From an uncultured Pseudomonadota bacterium (GTDB lineage Bacteria > Pseudomonadota > Gammaproteobacteria > Steroidobacterales > Steroidobacteraceae), in contig CAISHQ010000087.1 of the NCBI GenBank assembly GCA_903885195.1, positions 21,135-85,134 on the forward strand: DNA of 64,000 bases, given 5' to 3'. Positions 1 to 9,437 of this stretch are shown in pieces; position 1 is the stretch's first letter, and the number at the start of each line of letters is the position of its first letter. The notes beneath the pieces are model-generated. The model saw only the letters and a program-made list of their open reading frames with translations. It was not told where the DNA came from and ran no database searches. The position numbers and the translations under genes were made by a program.

Positions 1-5
1 CCGAA

Positions 6-563
6 TTGAGTTTTGCCGAACGCGCCTTCGCCCTGCGCATGGCGGTCGCCATCGACCTCGTACCCCGGCTCTGTTTTGCGGTCATGTTCCCGGTCGGCCT
101 GCATGTCACGGCCTCGGGCGGCTTCGCCGTGGTGCCCGTATCGGCGTTCATCGCCGCCTGGGCCGTCTCCCTGGGCTGGATCGCCCTGCTCTTCGCCATC
201 GGCAAGTTCGAGGGCACGCCCCGCGCCGAGCAACTCAACCGCGCGCATCTGGCCTTGCAAGCCTTGCTGCTCGTGATTCTCGGCTATCTGGCCCTCGACG
301 CGCTGAGCGGCAACGGCTGGCTGCCGGGTGCCTGGTTCGGCGCCAAGCTGCTGCTGTTCGCACTCATTTTTGCCCTCGGCATCGGTATCGACTTTGCGTT
401 CCGACCGATCGGCCCTGCCTTTGTGCAACTGGCCACCGAAGGTAGTTCGCCGGCACTCGAGGCACGCATCACCGCCGCCGTCGATGGCGCGATCCGCTAC
501 GTCCTCGGTCTCTACGCCCTGCTGATCGGCATCGCCTTCCTCGGTATCACCAAACCTTTCTGA
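6..563 (+). CDS. Multi-pass membrane protein of unknown function (5' end may lie outside window)
   Basis: ORF track; hydrophobic segments; TTG start at the window edge so start uncertain. Confidence 0.6.
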   Translation: MSFAERAFALRMAVAIDLVPRLCFAVMFPVGLHVTASGGFAVVPVSAFIAAWAVSLGWIALLFAIGKFEGTPRAEQLNRAHLALQALLLVILGYLALDALSGNGWLPGAWFGAKLLLFALIFALGIGIDFAFRPIGPAFVQLATEGSSPALEARITAAVDGAIRYVLGLYALLIGIAFLGITKPF

Positions 564-574
564 CCGGAGCCCTC

Positions 575-1378
575 ATGCCCATTGCACGCATCAACAACCA
601 CGACATGTACTACGAAGTGATCGGTCAGGGCGATCCGGTGCTGTGCATGGGCGGTTGGGGCAGTTTTTGTCGCGACAATCACCACCACCTCGCGCGCGGC
701 CTGACCGAACGCAATCAGGTGATCATTTTCGATTATCGGGGCATCGGCCAATCGAGCGACGATCCGTCCATCCCCTCGACGATGGCCTTGCACGCCGACG
801 ATGCGATCGGGCTGCTCGATCACCTGGGTCTTAGCAACGTGCACCTGATCGGCCTCGTCGGCATGGGCGCCTGCGTGGCGCAGGAGATCGCGATGCGTCG
901 ACCGGATCTCGCACGCAGCATGCTCAACACGGGCGCATGGTGCGAAGTGGACAGTTTCCTTCGCGATCAGCTCGACATGTTCCGCGCCGTGCACCGTGAT
1001 GCCGGATTCTTTGCCTTCCAGAAGTTGGTCACGCTGATGTCCTTCACGCCGGAGTACTACAACACCAACAAGGAAAAGCTCCTTGGGCCTCAGGGCGGCT
1101 GGAAGGAACTGAACGGTCGCTACGAGGCGCACTCCCGCCTCGTTGATGCCTGCATCGCTTTCGATTCGCGCAGTCGTCTCGCTGCGGTGCGCTGCCCGAC
1201 CCTCGTCATTCACGCCGCCCTCGATATCGTCACGAGCCCACGCACGACGCTACCCATCGAGCATGCTATTCCGGGCGCCGTGGGTGAAACCTGGGATGAC
1301 CTTGCGCACGTGGTCGCCGGCAAAGAGCAGAAAATCCGCTTTTGTCAGCGGCTGTTCGCGTGGTTGGACAGTCACTGA
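575..1378 (+). CDS. Alpha/beta hydrolase
   Basis: Alpha/beta hydrolase-fold pattern (DYRGIGQS, HLIGLVGMGACVAQEIA); SD GGAG upstream of ATG. Confidence 0.8.
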   Translation: MPIARINNHDMYYEVIGQGDPVLCMGGWGSFCRDNHHHLARGLTERNQVIIFDYRGIGQSSDDPSIPSTMALHADDAIGLLDHLGLSNVHLIGLVGMGACVAQEIAMRRPDLARSMLNTGAWCEVDSFLRDQLDMFRAVHRDAGFFAFQKLVTLMSFTPEYYNTNKEKLLGPQGGWKELNGRYEAHSRLVDACIAFDSRSRLAAVRCPTLVIHAALDIVTSPRTTLPIEHAIPGAVGETWDDLAHVVAGKEQKIRFCQRLFAWLDSH

Positions 1379-1956
1379 TGTTCGGTGGCATGGGCCCCTG
1401 TGTCCGCGGCCTGCTGCTCGCCAATGTGGGCGTGTTCGCGCTGCAGTTCTGGGACCCCGGCCTGCTCGAGGATTTTGCGCTATGGCCGCTTGGAAACGGC
1501 TTTCAGCCATGGCAGTTACTGAGTTACGCGTTCCTGCATGGCAGCGTGACGCACATCGCCTTCAACATGATCGGTCTCGTCAGCTTTGGCAGCGAGCTTG
1601 AACAATATTGGGGTGCGAAAAACTTCCTGAAGTTCTACTTCGCGAGCGTACTGGCCGCAGCGCTGACCCAACTCGCGGTGACGGCCTCGATCGGCGAATT
1701 GTCCCCGACGGTGGGCGCCTCAGGTGGAATCTACGGGCTCTTGCTCGGCTTCGCGATGATGTTTCCGACACGCAAGGTGGTGCCGCTTATCCCGCCCATT
1801 CCGATGCCGGCATGGTTTTTTGCACTCATCTTTGCAGCAGTGGAGCTCTATCTCGGCGTCACCGGCACGGCGAGTGGCATCGCCCACTTCGCCCATCTTG
1901 GCGGCATGATCGGTGGCTGGGTGATGATGCGTCACTGGCGCAGCGCGCGCCGTTAG
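1378..1956 (+). CDS. Rhomboid family intramembrane serine protease
   Basis: GASGGIYG active-site motif and HFAHLGGMIGG; TGATG overlap with the preceding gene; ORF track start trimmed to ATG 1378. Confidence 0.85.
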   Translation: MFGGMGPCVRGLLLANVGVFALQFWDPGLLEDFALWPLGNGFQPWQLLSYAFLHGSVTHIAFNMIGLVSFGSELEQYWGAKNFLKFYFASVLAAALTQLAVTASIGELSPTVGASGGIYGLLLGFAMMFPTRKVVPLIPPIPMPAWFFALIFAAVELYLGVTGTASGIAHFAHLGGMIGGWVMMRHWRSARR

Positions 1957-1965
1957 TCTTCGCGA

Positions 1966-3405
1966 TCAGTCGTTCGCGGAGGACCGGCTCCCCCACAACT
2001 CGATCTGCTGCCAACGATCAGATCGCCAGCGCATGAACATCAGCGTACCGAGCACTACCACGTAGCTCATCAACGCGAGCCAGCCACCGAGCGCCCCGAG
2101 CCCCCATTGCGGCAAGCCACCCACCCACGCCTGCTCATCGCTGAACACCAGCATGTGTGCGAGTGGAATAAAGAACAGCCACGACAACAACAGCGCGGTG
2201 ATCGCCGGCACTCGCGTGTCGCCCGCCGCACGCAAGCAGAAGCTCGAGCCAAAGTTTAGGCCATCGAATAACTGATAGGCCGTTGCCGGCCACAACAGCA
2301 ACAGCGCAAGCTGCACGGCAGCTCCCGCCGAGGCATCGGCGCTGGAGAGAAACCACGGCAGCACCCATGGCCCAAACAGCAGCAGAAGCAACGCCACCGA
2401 GGTCATGAAGCCGGCACAACACAGGATGATCGACGTACCGAGATGTCGCGCCCACGACCGATCGCCCGCGCCGATCGCTTGACCGACCACGGAGGTGCCG
2501 GCCGTCGCAAGACCGATCGCCGGCAAATAGGCGAGCGAAGTGAGCATCATCACGATCTGCGTGGCCGCCGCACCGGCGGTATCGACCCGCGTCACCATCA
2601 ACTGCATCAACGCGACTCCGAGCACATCGGCCCCGTACATCACGCCGATTGGCAAACCGACCACCAATTGCCGACGGATCATCGATCCCCGCGGTCGCCA
2701 GGTCAGGCGGGTGCGATATCGCGTGGCGATGGGACCCCACCACAGCAGGGCCATGCCCACCAGCAAGCCGACGACTTGCGCGAGGTTGGTGCCCCACGCA
2801 GCCCCGCTCATGCCCCAGCCGAGGTGAAACATGAAAAATTCATTGGCGGGTACGTTGGCCACAGTCGTCACGAGCGCGACGATCAGGGTGATGCGCGTGG
2901 CGCCGATCGCATTGAAGAAACTCATCGCCGCCCAGGTCATTGCACCGAGGAAGGCGCCGGCCATCCGCGGCTCCCAGTAGTCGAGCGCGAGCCGCTCAAT
3001 GCCCGGCGACAGGGCAAAAGCACCGATCAGGGGCGCCCCGAGCGCCGCCGCCAGCAGAAAGAGCGGCAGCGCAAACAACGACGACCACAAGCCGTTCCAA
3101 GCCGCCTGCGAGGCCCGGCGACGCCGTCCGCCGCCCTCGGCCTGCGAGGCAAACGTCTGCACTGCAAGGCCGACACCGCCCAGTACGAGAACGACGCAAG
3201 TCACCAGCCAATAGATCGCGCCGATCGCGGCGACCGCCTCGGTCGACAGTCGGCCGATGTACCAGGTATCGGTGAGACTGAGGATCGACTGGATTGCGTT
3301 GGTCACCATCAGGGGCGCAGCAATGCGCAGCAGCGCCGACCAATCGACGCGCAAACGACCATCGGCGGCCATTCGCGCCGCCGGCAAGCCGGTCGAAGCG
3401 GTCAT
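1966..3405 (-). CDS. MATE family efflux transporter
   Basis: MVTNAIQSILSLTDTWYIGRLSTEAVAAIG; 12-TM MATE pattern; start trimmed to ATG 3405 giving ATGA overlap. Confidence 0.85.
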   Translation of the reverse strand: MTASTGLPAARMAADGRLRVDWSALLRIAAPLMVTNAIQSILSLTDTWYIGRLSTEAVAAIGAIYWLVTCVVLVLGGVGLAVQTFASQAEGGGRRRRASQAAWNGLWSSLFALPLFLLAAALGAPLIGAFALSPGIERLALDYWEPRMAGAFLGAMTWAAMSFFNAIGATRITLIVALVTTVANVPANEFFMFHLGWGMSGAAWGTNLAQVVGLLVGMALLWWGPIATRYRTRLTWRPRGSMIRRQLVVGLPIGVMYGADVLGVALMQLMVTRVDTAGAAATQIVMMLTSLAYLPAIGLATAGTSVVGQAIGAGDRSWARHLGTSIILCCAGFMTSVALLLLLFGPWVLPWFLSSADASAGAAVQLALLLLWPATAYQLFDGLNFGSSFCLRAAGDTRVPAITALLLSWLFFIPLAHMLVFSDEQAWVGGLPQWGLGALGGWLALMSYVVVLGTLMFMRWRSDRWQQIELWGSRSSAND

Positions 3406-4754
3406 CGCGGTGGTGCGGCCGATTCCCGGGCGCCGAACACGGTGCCCAGCCACACCGCAACGGCGAGCATGACCGCACTGACACCCGCCAAAACCCAAGC
3501 CACTCCCGCGAGCCCGAACCCTGCGACGAGCGGATAGGCGATCTGACTCAGGCTGTCGCCGCCACGCTGCAGGAGCGTGTCGATCAGGCTCTTGCTCTTG
3601 AACTTGCTCTCGGGGTTCAGGATGGTGAACAGCATCTCGCGCGTCGGTTTAAACAGGCCATAGTCGACGGCACGACGGAACACTTGGGTCACGATGAGCA
3701 CGACACCTACCGGGATGAGCGCCAGCAGCACGAGCGAAGCGATCAACAAGGCCGGCACCACTCCCAGTGCAGCGCGCAGACCGCCGCGACTGGCAACGAG
3801 CCCAACGACGCCCGCCTGGAACACCAGCGCGAGCAGGCTCACAGCAAGATCAATGCGGGCGAACAACGCGGCACGCTCAGCAAGCGTCTGGTACGCGGAT
3901 TCGACGTATTTCGCTTGCTCCTGATACATGAACCCACCCAGCACCTGACCACCGACGATCAGTGCAGCGATCGCCAGCAGATAGGGCGAAGTGAACAGTC
4001 GGCGCAAATCGTCGATCGCGCGTCCGCCCACCGGTAAGGCGAGCCGGTCACGTCCCTGCTCTCGCCCGCTCGTCACGCCGTATTCGAGCTGCTGCGCCCG
4101 ACGGCCCAGCACGATAGCCAGAGCGATCAGCGCGCAGGCGACGAATATCGTTGGACTCGGCCCCAAACGCTCGACGAACAGCGCATTAAACAACGGACCT
4201 GCAATGGCTCCCGCACTGCCGCCCGCGGCGATGAAACCGAATAGGCGTTTGGCGGACTGCGATCGCCAAGCGTCGACCATCACACTCCAGAACACGGAGA
4301 CGATGAACAGATTGAGCGAGGTCACGGCAACGAAGTACGTCGCCGCGAGCACGCGATTGCCGGGCTCCGCGCCGAGGCCCACTGCCAGCACGCCAAAAAG
4401 CACAACGACGGCCGAATAGATCACCGGAAACAGCCAGCGCCGCGGCAAGCGCGCAACGATGAACCAGTACACGGGAAGGATCACCATCATGACGACGAAG
4501 GTGATGTAGAACAGCGTGGCGATGAAGTCGCGTCCGACTTCGAGTGCGAACGCCTCGCGCAGGCTGCGCAGCATGTAGTAGCCGGCGAGCAGCAAAAAAT
4601 AGGCGCCTGCCGCCGCGAACAGCGCGGGCGCCTCGCCTGGCTCGATCAGACCACGCCATCGCGCGAACAGGCCGCCGGACGACGCTACATCGGGACGCGC
4701 GACCTCACCTGCCCCGGGCGCCTCGGGCGACTGCTCGGAGGCCGGTGGGGTCAC
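3402..4754 (-). CDS. MFS / NTP-NDP exchange (NTT)-like transporter
   Basis: YYMLRSLREAFALEVG and RLFGFIAAGGSAGAIAGPL motifs resemble NTT-like MFS proteins; ATGA overlaps both sides. Confidence 0.65.
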   Translation of the reverse strand: MTPPASEQSPEAPGAGEVARPDVASSGGLFARWRGLIEPGEAPALFAAAGAYFLLLAGYYMLRSLREAFALEVGRDFIATLFYITFVVMMVILPVYWFIVARLPRRWLFPVIYSAVVVLFGVLAVGLGAEPGNRVLAATYFVAVTSLNLFIVSVFWSVMVDAWRSQSAKRLFGFIAAGGSAGAIAGPLFNALFVERLGPSPTIFVACALIALAIVLGRRAQQLEYGVTSGREQGRDRLALPVGGRAIDDLRRLFTSPYLLAIAALIVGGQVLGGFMYQEQAKYVESAYQTLAERAALFARIDLAVSLLALVFQAGVVGLVASRGGLRAALGVVPALLIASLVLLALIPVGVVLIVTQVFRRAVDYGLFKPTREMLFTILNPESKFKSKSLIDTLLQRGGDSLSQIAYPLVAGFGLAGVAWVLAGVSAVMLAVAVWLGTVFGARESAAPPR

Positions 4755-5815
4755 GGCGTCAGACCATCGATCAGCAGGGGTTTGAGGCCATCCTTGCCGA
4801 CGGTGTACGCCACGCGTCCAACCACATCACCGCTTCGAGGTGTGGCGCTGCCGTCTGCGGAAATCTTCGCCGACACTTCGACGCCATCGCCCGCACTGAT
4901 CGCAAGCCCCGGCACCATGCTGTCCTCAGGTCCGAGTTCCACCGTGACCGGCAGAGCGGCCGGCAAGCGTTTGACGGCAAGCGGCGGCCCAGGCTGCCCG
5001 GGCTTACGCACGAATACGAACAGTGTCGCCCCGGGTGTAACTCGCGATGCAAAGGCCGGCGCGATCGCGATGCTGACCCGAACCCGCGCCTGCGCACCGC
5101 TCGCAGCCTGCGCACCGCTCGCAGCCGGCGCGCCGCTCGAAGCCTGCACACCGCTCGAAGCCTGCGGACTGACGGCAGACTGTGCGGGAGCGCCTACCCC
5201 CGCCTGTAGTACGGCGATCTGCTGTTCGAGTATCGGGCGGATATTCTCGGGCGGATTGAGCGCAAGCAGCGACTGGAACCGCGCGATGGCCGTCGCCGCA
5301 TCGCCGCGTCGTTGGGCTGCGACACCTGTAAAAAACAAGGCCCGCTCGGAATTCGGAGCAAGCACGAGCGCCTGCTCAAAGATTCGCCCGGCGCGTTCGT
5401 CCACGACACCATCGGCCTGCAGCACCATCGCCTCAGCCATGCCGATCAGCGCCTCGGCGTTGCGCCCGCTCTCGAGGCGATCTGCACGCTGATAGGCCCG
5501 CAGCGCCAGCGGAAACTGCTCGAGCGCCACATAGGACCGGCCGAGCATCAACCAGCCTGCGACGTCGTTGGGTTCGTTCTCCAATCGCTTGGCCAGACGC
5601 TTCACCATCCCTGCGGGTGTATCAGCGGCGGACGGTGCATCGGCGGGCCAGCTCCAGCGACTCCACAACAAATAGAGACCGATCGCCGCTGCGCAGAATG
5701 CCACTCCGAGACCGAGCGGCAGCCCACGGCTTTGGCCGCTGGACCACAACGGGCGCAACACCCAGGCCGCAGTCAACAAGCCCAGAACGACGGCAACGAT
5801 GAGAAACGTGGTCAT
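4751..5815 (-). CDS. ccmI: Cytochrome c maturation protein CcmI (TPR)
   Basis: N-terminal TM, TPR region (AEALIGMAEAMV, RALFFTGVAAQRRGD), position after ccmH. Confidence 0.85.
   Translation of the reverse strand: MTTFLIVAVVLGLLTAAWVLRPLWSSGQSRGLPLGLGVAFCAAAIGLYLLWSRWSWPADAPSAADTPAGMVKRLAKRLENEPNDVAGWLMLGRSYVALEQFPLALRAYQRADRLESGRNAEALIGMAEAMVLQADGVVDERAGRIFEQALVLAPNSERALFFTGVAAQRRGDAATAIARFQSLLALNPPENIRPILEQQIAVLQAGVGAPAQSAVSPQASSGVQASSGAPAASGAQAASGAQARVRVSIAIAPAFASRVTPGATLFVFVRKPGQPGPPLAVKRLPAALPVTVELGPEDSMVPGLAISAGDGVEVSAKISADGSATPRSGDVVGRVAYTVGKDGLKPLLIDGLTP
5088..5159. repeat. 18-bp tandem repeat (about 4 units) in the ccmI linker
   Basis: GCCTGCGCACCGCTCGCA twice then two diverged copies; encodes (A/S)SG(A/V)(Q/P)A-type hexapeptides. 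Confidence 0.9.
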
Positions 5816-6252
5816 GGTACGGGGTCATCCGGCGAAGAAGTGTCGGTCGCTGCAAGACGTGCACGCTGGCGTATGACGCGCATCGCTACCGCGAGCCCGA
5901 GGAGCAGCAGGATCACCGGAGTGACCCAAAGCCAGGCGTTGCGCCAATTGAATACGGGGCGAAACAGAATGAAGTCACCGTACCGCGCGCGCAGGTGCTC
6001 GCGGATTTCGTCGTCGGTCTTGCCGGACTCCAGCAACTCGCGGACTTCGCGTCGCAGATCTCCGGCGAGCCCCACCGGTGAATCGGCGATCGACTGGTTC
6101 TGGCACTGCATGCAGCGCAGCTCGTGCGTGAGATCCCGATAACGTTCTTGCAACGCAGGATCGGCGAGTTCGATCGGATCGATGGCGAGCGCGTTGCCGG
6201 CAAGCACGAGAACCACTACCCCAGCGAGGAAGCCGCGCACCCAACGCATCAT
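5812..6252 (-). CDS. ccmH: Cytochrome c maturation protein CcmH
   Basis: LRCMQCQNQSIADSP (CxxC) motif; C-terminal TM. Confidence 0.93.
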   Translation of the reverse strand: MMRWVRGFLAGVVVLVLAGNALAIDPIELADPALQERYRDLTHELRCMQCQNQSIADSPVGLAGDLRREVRELLESGKTDDEIREHLRARYGDFILFRPVFNWRNAWLWVTPVILLLLGLAVAMRVIRQRARLAATDTSSPDDPVP

Positions 6253-6854
6253 TTTACCGCCCCGGTCACCGCCCCGGTCACCGCCCCGGTCACCGCCCCG
6301 GTCACCGCCCCGGTCACCGCCCCGGGCAACGCCGCAGCGCGCGGCAGACGCGCCAGAAAATCCCGCTCCCAGACGGCCGGAGTCATGGCGCCGACGTGCT
6401 TGTGCACGACGATGCCTCGATCATCGATGAGAAACGTCTCCGGCGCGCCGTACACACCCCAATCGATGGCGGCTCGGCCGTCGCGATCCGCCACCACGAC
6501 CGAGTAGGGATTGCCGAGTTGCGCGAGCCAATCGAGCGCTGCGGCATCATCGTCCTTCCAGTTGAAGCCAATCAGCGGCAGCTCACCCGAATCGGCGATG
6601 CGCAGCAGCATGTCGTGTTCGACACGACACTCCGGACACCAGGTCCCCCAGACGTTGATGGCATGCCAACGCCCGGCGAGTGATGTCGAACTGAAAGATT
6701 CGTTGCGGCCGAGTACCGGCAGCGTGAACTGCGGGGCTGGCTTGCCGAGCAGGGCCGAGGGAATCACGGTCTTCTGCGGTGCGCGCTGGATGCCGATATA
6801 CAGCACGATCACGAGCAGCAGGAACACACCGCCGGGCAGCAGGTATCGATTCAT
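6249..6854 (-). CDS. ccmG: Thioredoxin-like CcmG/DsbE
   Basis: NVWGTWCPECRVEH (CxxC); start trimmed to ATG 6854 overlapping ccmF stop; C-terminal GAVT repeats. Confidence 0.92.
   Translation of the reverse strand: MNRYLLPGGVFLLLVIVLYIGIQRAPQKTVIPSALLGKPAPQFTLPVLGRNESFSSTSLAGRWHAINVWGTWCPECRVEHDMLLRIADSGELPLIGFNWKDDDAAALDWLAQLGNPYSVVVADRDGRAAIDWGVYGAPETFLIDDRGIVVHKHVGAMTPAVWERDFLARLPRAAALPGAVTGAVTGAVTGAVTGAVTGAVK
6257..6328. repeat. 12-bp tandem repeat (CCGCCCCGGTCA, 5 perfect + 1 variant) in ccmG 3' end
   Basis: Read directly; encodes GAVT units at the CcmG C-terminus. Confidence 0.97.
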
Positions 6855-8767
6855 GCACGCGGCTCTCGCCGATAACGCCGATCGCAGGCGGCCCAGATGC
6901 CACCGAGCGCCATCAGCACGGCGGCGAACCAGACGTAGTTGATGAGCGGACGCACTTGGGCGCGAACGCTCCAGCGGCCAGCGCCCAGGTCTTCGCCGAG
7001 CGCCACGAACACATCGCGCGTCCACTGCATGTCGATGCCGGCCTCGGTCATTACCTGACGCTGCACCCAATAATTGCGCTTCTCCGGATACAGCACGCCG
7101 ACGGGCTTGCCACCCTCGGTGACGACCACTTCGCCGCGCAGCGCGTCGTAGTTGGGGCCCTCGACGCCGCTCAAGCCGGTCAGGCGATATTCAAACTCAC
7201 CCACCTGCCCTGCCTCACCCACCGCGAGTGCGAGGTCACGCTCGCGAGTGTAGGTCTCGACCGCCGTGATCGAGACGACGAACACACCCAGTGAGGCGTG
7301 TGCGAGCGCCATGCCGAGCAGTGCAGGCGTGAGCGTCAACTTGCGACGCCAGCGATCGATCGGATCGACGAGCGAGGACAAGATCAGCCAAACCCCGAGT
7401 GCAAATCCCACCGGGGTCAGAATCTTCGCCCCTTCCCACACGCCGAGCACCAGCAGCAGGGTCACGAGCACCGCAGCGAGCAGCGTCCAGAGTATCGCCG
7501 CGCGGCGATCGCTCACGCGACCGCGCTTCCACCCTGAATGCAGGCCTACCGCGGCGAGCGCCAGCAGCGGCAACGTCGGCAGCAGGAACACGGGATCGAA
7601 GTACTGCCGCCCGACGGAGAGTGTGCCGAGGCCGAGCGCGTCGGAGATCAAGGGCGCCATCGTGCCGGCAAAAATGACCGCCGCTGCCACGACAAGCAGA
7701 ATGTTGTTGAACAGCAAGAAGGATTCGCGCGAGGTGAATTCGAATCCGGCCTCGCTGCGCAGCAGCGGCGCCCGCCACGCGTAGAGCGTCAGCGCCCCGC
7801 CGATGATCATGACCAGGAAAATGAGAATGAACATCCCGCGCGCAGGATCCGCCGCAAACGAATGCACGGATACCAGCACGCCTGAGCGTACGAGGAAGGT
7901 GCCGAGCAACGACAGCGAAAAAGCGAGAATGGCGAGCAGCAGCGTCCAGCTCTTGAACAGACCGCGCTTCTCGGTGACCGCAAGCGAATGGATAAGAGCG
8001 GTAGCGATCAACCACGGCATGAACGAGGCGTTCTCGACCGGGTCCCAGAACCAGTAGCCACCCCAGCCCAGCTCGTAATACGCCCACCAGCTGCCGAGGG
8101 CGATGCCGACAGTGAGGAATGCCCAGGCCACCGTGGTCCAGGGCCGGGTCCATCGCGCCCAGGTCTGATCGAGCCGTCCTTCGATCATCGCCGCGCAGGC
8201 AAAGGCGAAAGCCACCGAGAGTCCGACGTAACCTGCGTACAGCATCGGCGGGTGCGCCGCGAGCGCGGGATCCTGCAACAGCGGATTCAGGTCGCGACCA
8301 TCGGGCACGGCAGGCTCCAGTCGCGCAAACGGATTCGACGTGGCGAGCGTGAAGAGCAGAAAGCCGATGCTGACGAGACCCAAGATGCCGAGCACGCGCG
8401 CGGCGAACCCCTCCGGCAAGCCGCCTGAACGCCACGACACCGCCAGCGTCCAGCCCGCAAGGATCCAGGCCCAAAGCAGCAGCGAGCCCTCGTGTGCACC
8501 CCAGACCGCCGAGACCCGATAGAGCAGCGGCAAGGCGCTGTTCGAGTTGCTCGCGACGTATTCGACCGAGAAATCGTTCTGTACGAAGGCCCAGACCAGA
8601 GCACCGAGCGAGATCGTGACCAGCACGAATTGCGCGCTGGTCGCGGGTCGCACGACCGCAGTCCATGCCGGTTTGTCGACCGCAGGACCAATCAGACCGA
8701 ACGCGGCCTGCATCACGGCTGCAAGTAGCGCGAGTATCAGCGCGAAGTGACCGAGCTCAGCGATCAT
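6851..8767 (-). CDS. ccmF: Heme lyase CcmF
   Basis: WGGYWFWDPVENASFMPWL and WGAHEGSLLLWAW heme-handling motifs. Confidence 0.97.
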   Translation of the reverse strand: MIAELGHFALILALLAAVMQAAFGLIGPAVDKPAWTAVVRPATSAQFVLVTISLGALVWAFVQNDFSVEYVASNSNSALPLLYRVSAVWGAHEGSLLLWAWILAGWTLAVSWRSGGLPEGFAARVLGILGLVSIGFLLFTLATSNPFARLEPAVPDGRDLNPLLQDPALAAHPPMLYAGYVGLSVAFAFACAAMIEGRLDQTWARWTRPWTTVAWAFLTVGIALGSWWAYYELGWGGYWFWDPVENASFMPWLIATALIHSLAVTEKRGLFKSWTLLLAILAFSLSLLGTFLVRSGVLVSVHSFAADPARGMFILIFLVMIIGGALTLYAWRAPLLRSEAGFEFTSRESFLLFNNILLVVAAAVIFAGTMAPLISDALGLGTLSVGRQYFDPVFLLPTLPLLALAAVGLHSGWKRGRVSDRRAAILWTLLAAVLVTLLLVLGVWEGAKILTPVGFALGVWLILSSLVDPIDRWRRKLTLTPALLGMALAHASLGVFVVSITAVETYTRERDLALAVGEAGQVGEFEYRLTGLSGVEGPNYDALRGEVVVTEGGKPVGVLYPEKRNYWVQRQVMTEAGIDMQWTRDVFVALGEDLGAGRWSVRAQVRPLINYVWFAAVLMALGGIWAACDRRYRREPRA

Positions 8768-9234
8768 GTGCGCGGCACGCTGCGCACGTCGGGATTCACC
8801 GGCATCACGCCGCCGTGCTTTTCTTTGATCGCCCGAGCGACCTCGGGCGGCATGTAGTTCTCGTCGTGCTTGGCGAGAATTTCATCGGCCACGAAGGTAC
8901 CGTCAGCACCCAACCGACCATGCGCGACGACACCCTGATTTTCGCGGAAGAGATCCGGCACGATACCCGAGTACTTCACGGACACATCCTTCTGGAAATC
9001 CGTGACCACGAAGCGCATCTCCAAGGTCCCCGGCTCACGTACGACCGTACCCGGTCGAACCATGCCGCCGAGCCGGAAACGTTTGTCGATGGGCGCCTCG
9101 CCCGAGGCCACTTGAGTGGGGTCGAAAAAGAACATCACGTTCTCGTTCATCGCCCGCACCGCCAGCGCCACTGCCGCGGAGACGCCGACCAGGATACCGA
9201 CCACCAAAGTCACGCGACGTTGCCGCGGCGTCAT
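8764..9234 (-). CDS. ccmE: Heme chaperone CcmE
   Basis: VVAHGRL heme-binding His motif, AKHDENYMPPEV. Confidence 0.96.
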   Translation of the reverse strand: MTPRQRRVTLVVGILVGVSAAVALAVRAMNENVMFFFDPTQVASGEAPIDKRFRLGGMVRPGTVVREPGTLEMRFVVTDFQKDVSVKYSGIVPDLFRENQGVVAHGRLGADGTFVADEILAKHDENYMPPEVARAIKEKHGGVMPVNPDVRSVPRT

Positions 9235-9437
9235 GACTGCCCCCGCACTGCGCTGGCGGTGGCGACCGACGACGCGTCGCCCGTCGCCCCGCTCGCGAGG
9301 CGACGGCGTGCCTCGGTACGCGCACGATCAAGGTCGCGCCGCGCCGTGTACACGTTGATGACGATGGCGAGCAGCGTCACCGCGTAGGCCGGCCACAGGA
9401 ACAGGGCGTACCCGCCCATCGAAAAAAATTCATTCAT
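9231..9437 (-). CDS. ccmD: CcmD small membrane protein
   Basis: 68-aa product MNEFFSMGGYALFLWPAYAVTLLAIVINVYTARRDL; trimmed from ORF 9231..9881; ATGA overlaps. Confidence 0.9.
   Translation of the reverse strand: MNEFFSMGGYALFLWPAYAVTLLAIVINVYTARRDLDRARTEARRRLASGATGDASSVATASAVRGQS

Noticed and set aside
2443-3537. 364-aa plus-strand ORF opposite the MATE gene
   Set aside because: Arg/Gln/His-rich shadow ORF antisense to a well-supported membrane transporter.
6257-6328. CRISPR-like direct repeats
   Set aside because: 12-bp units without spacers, in frame inside ccmG: a minisatellite, not a CRISPR array.
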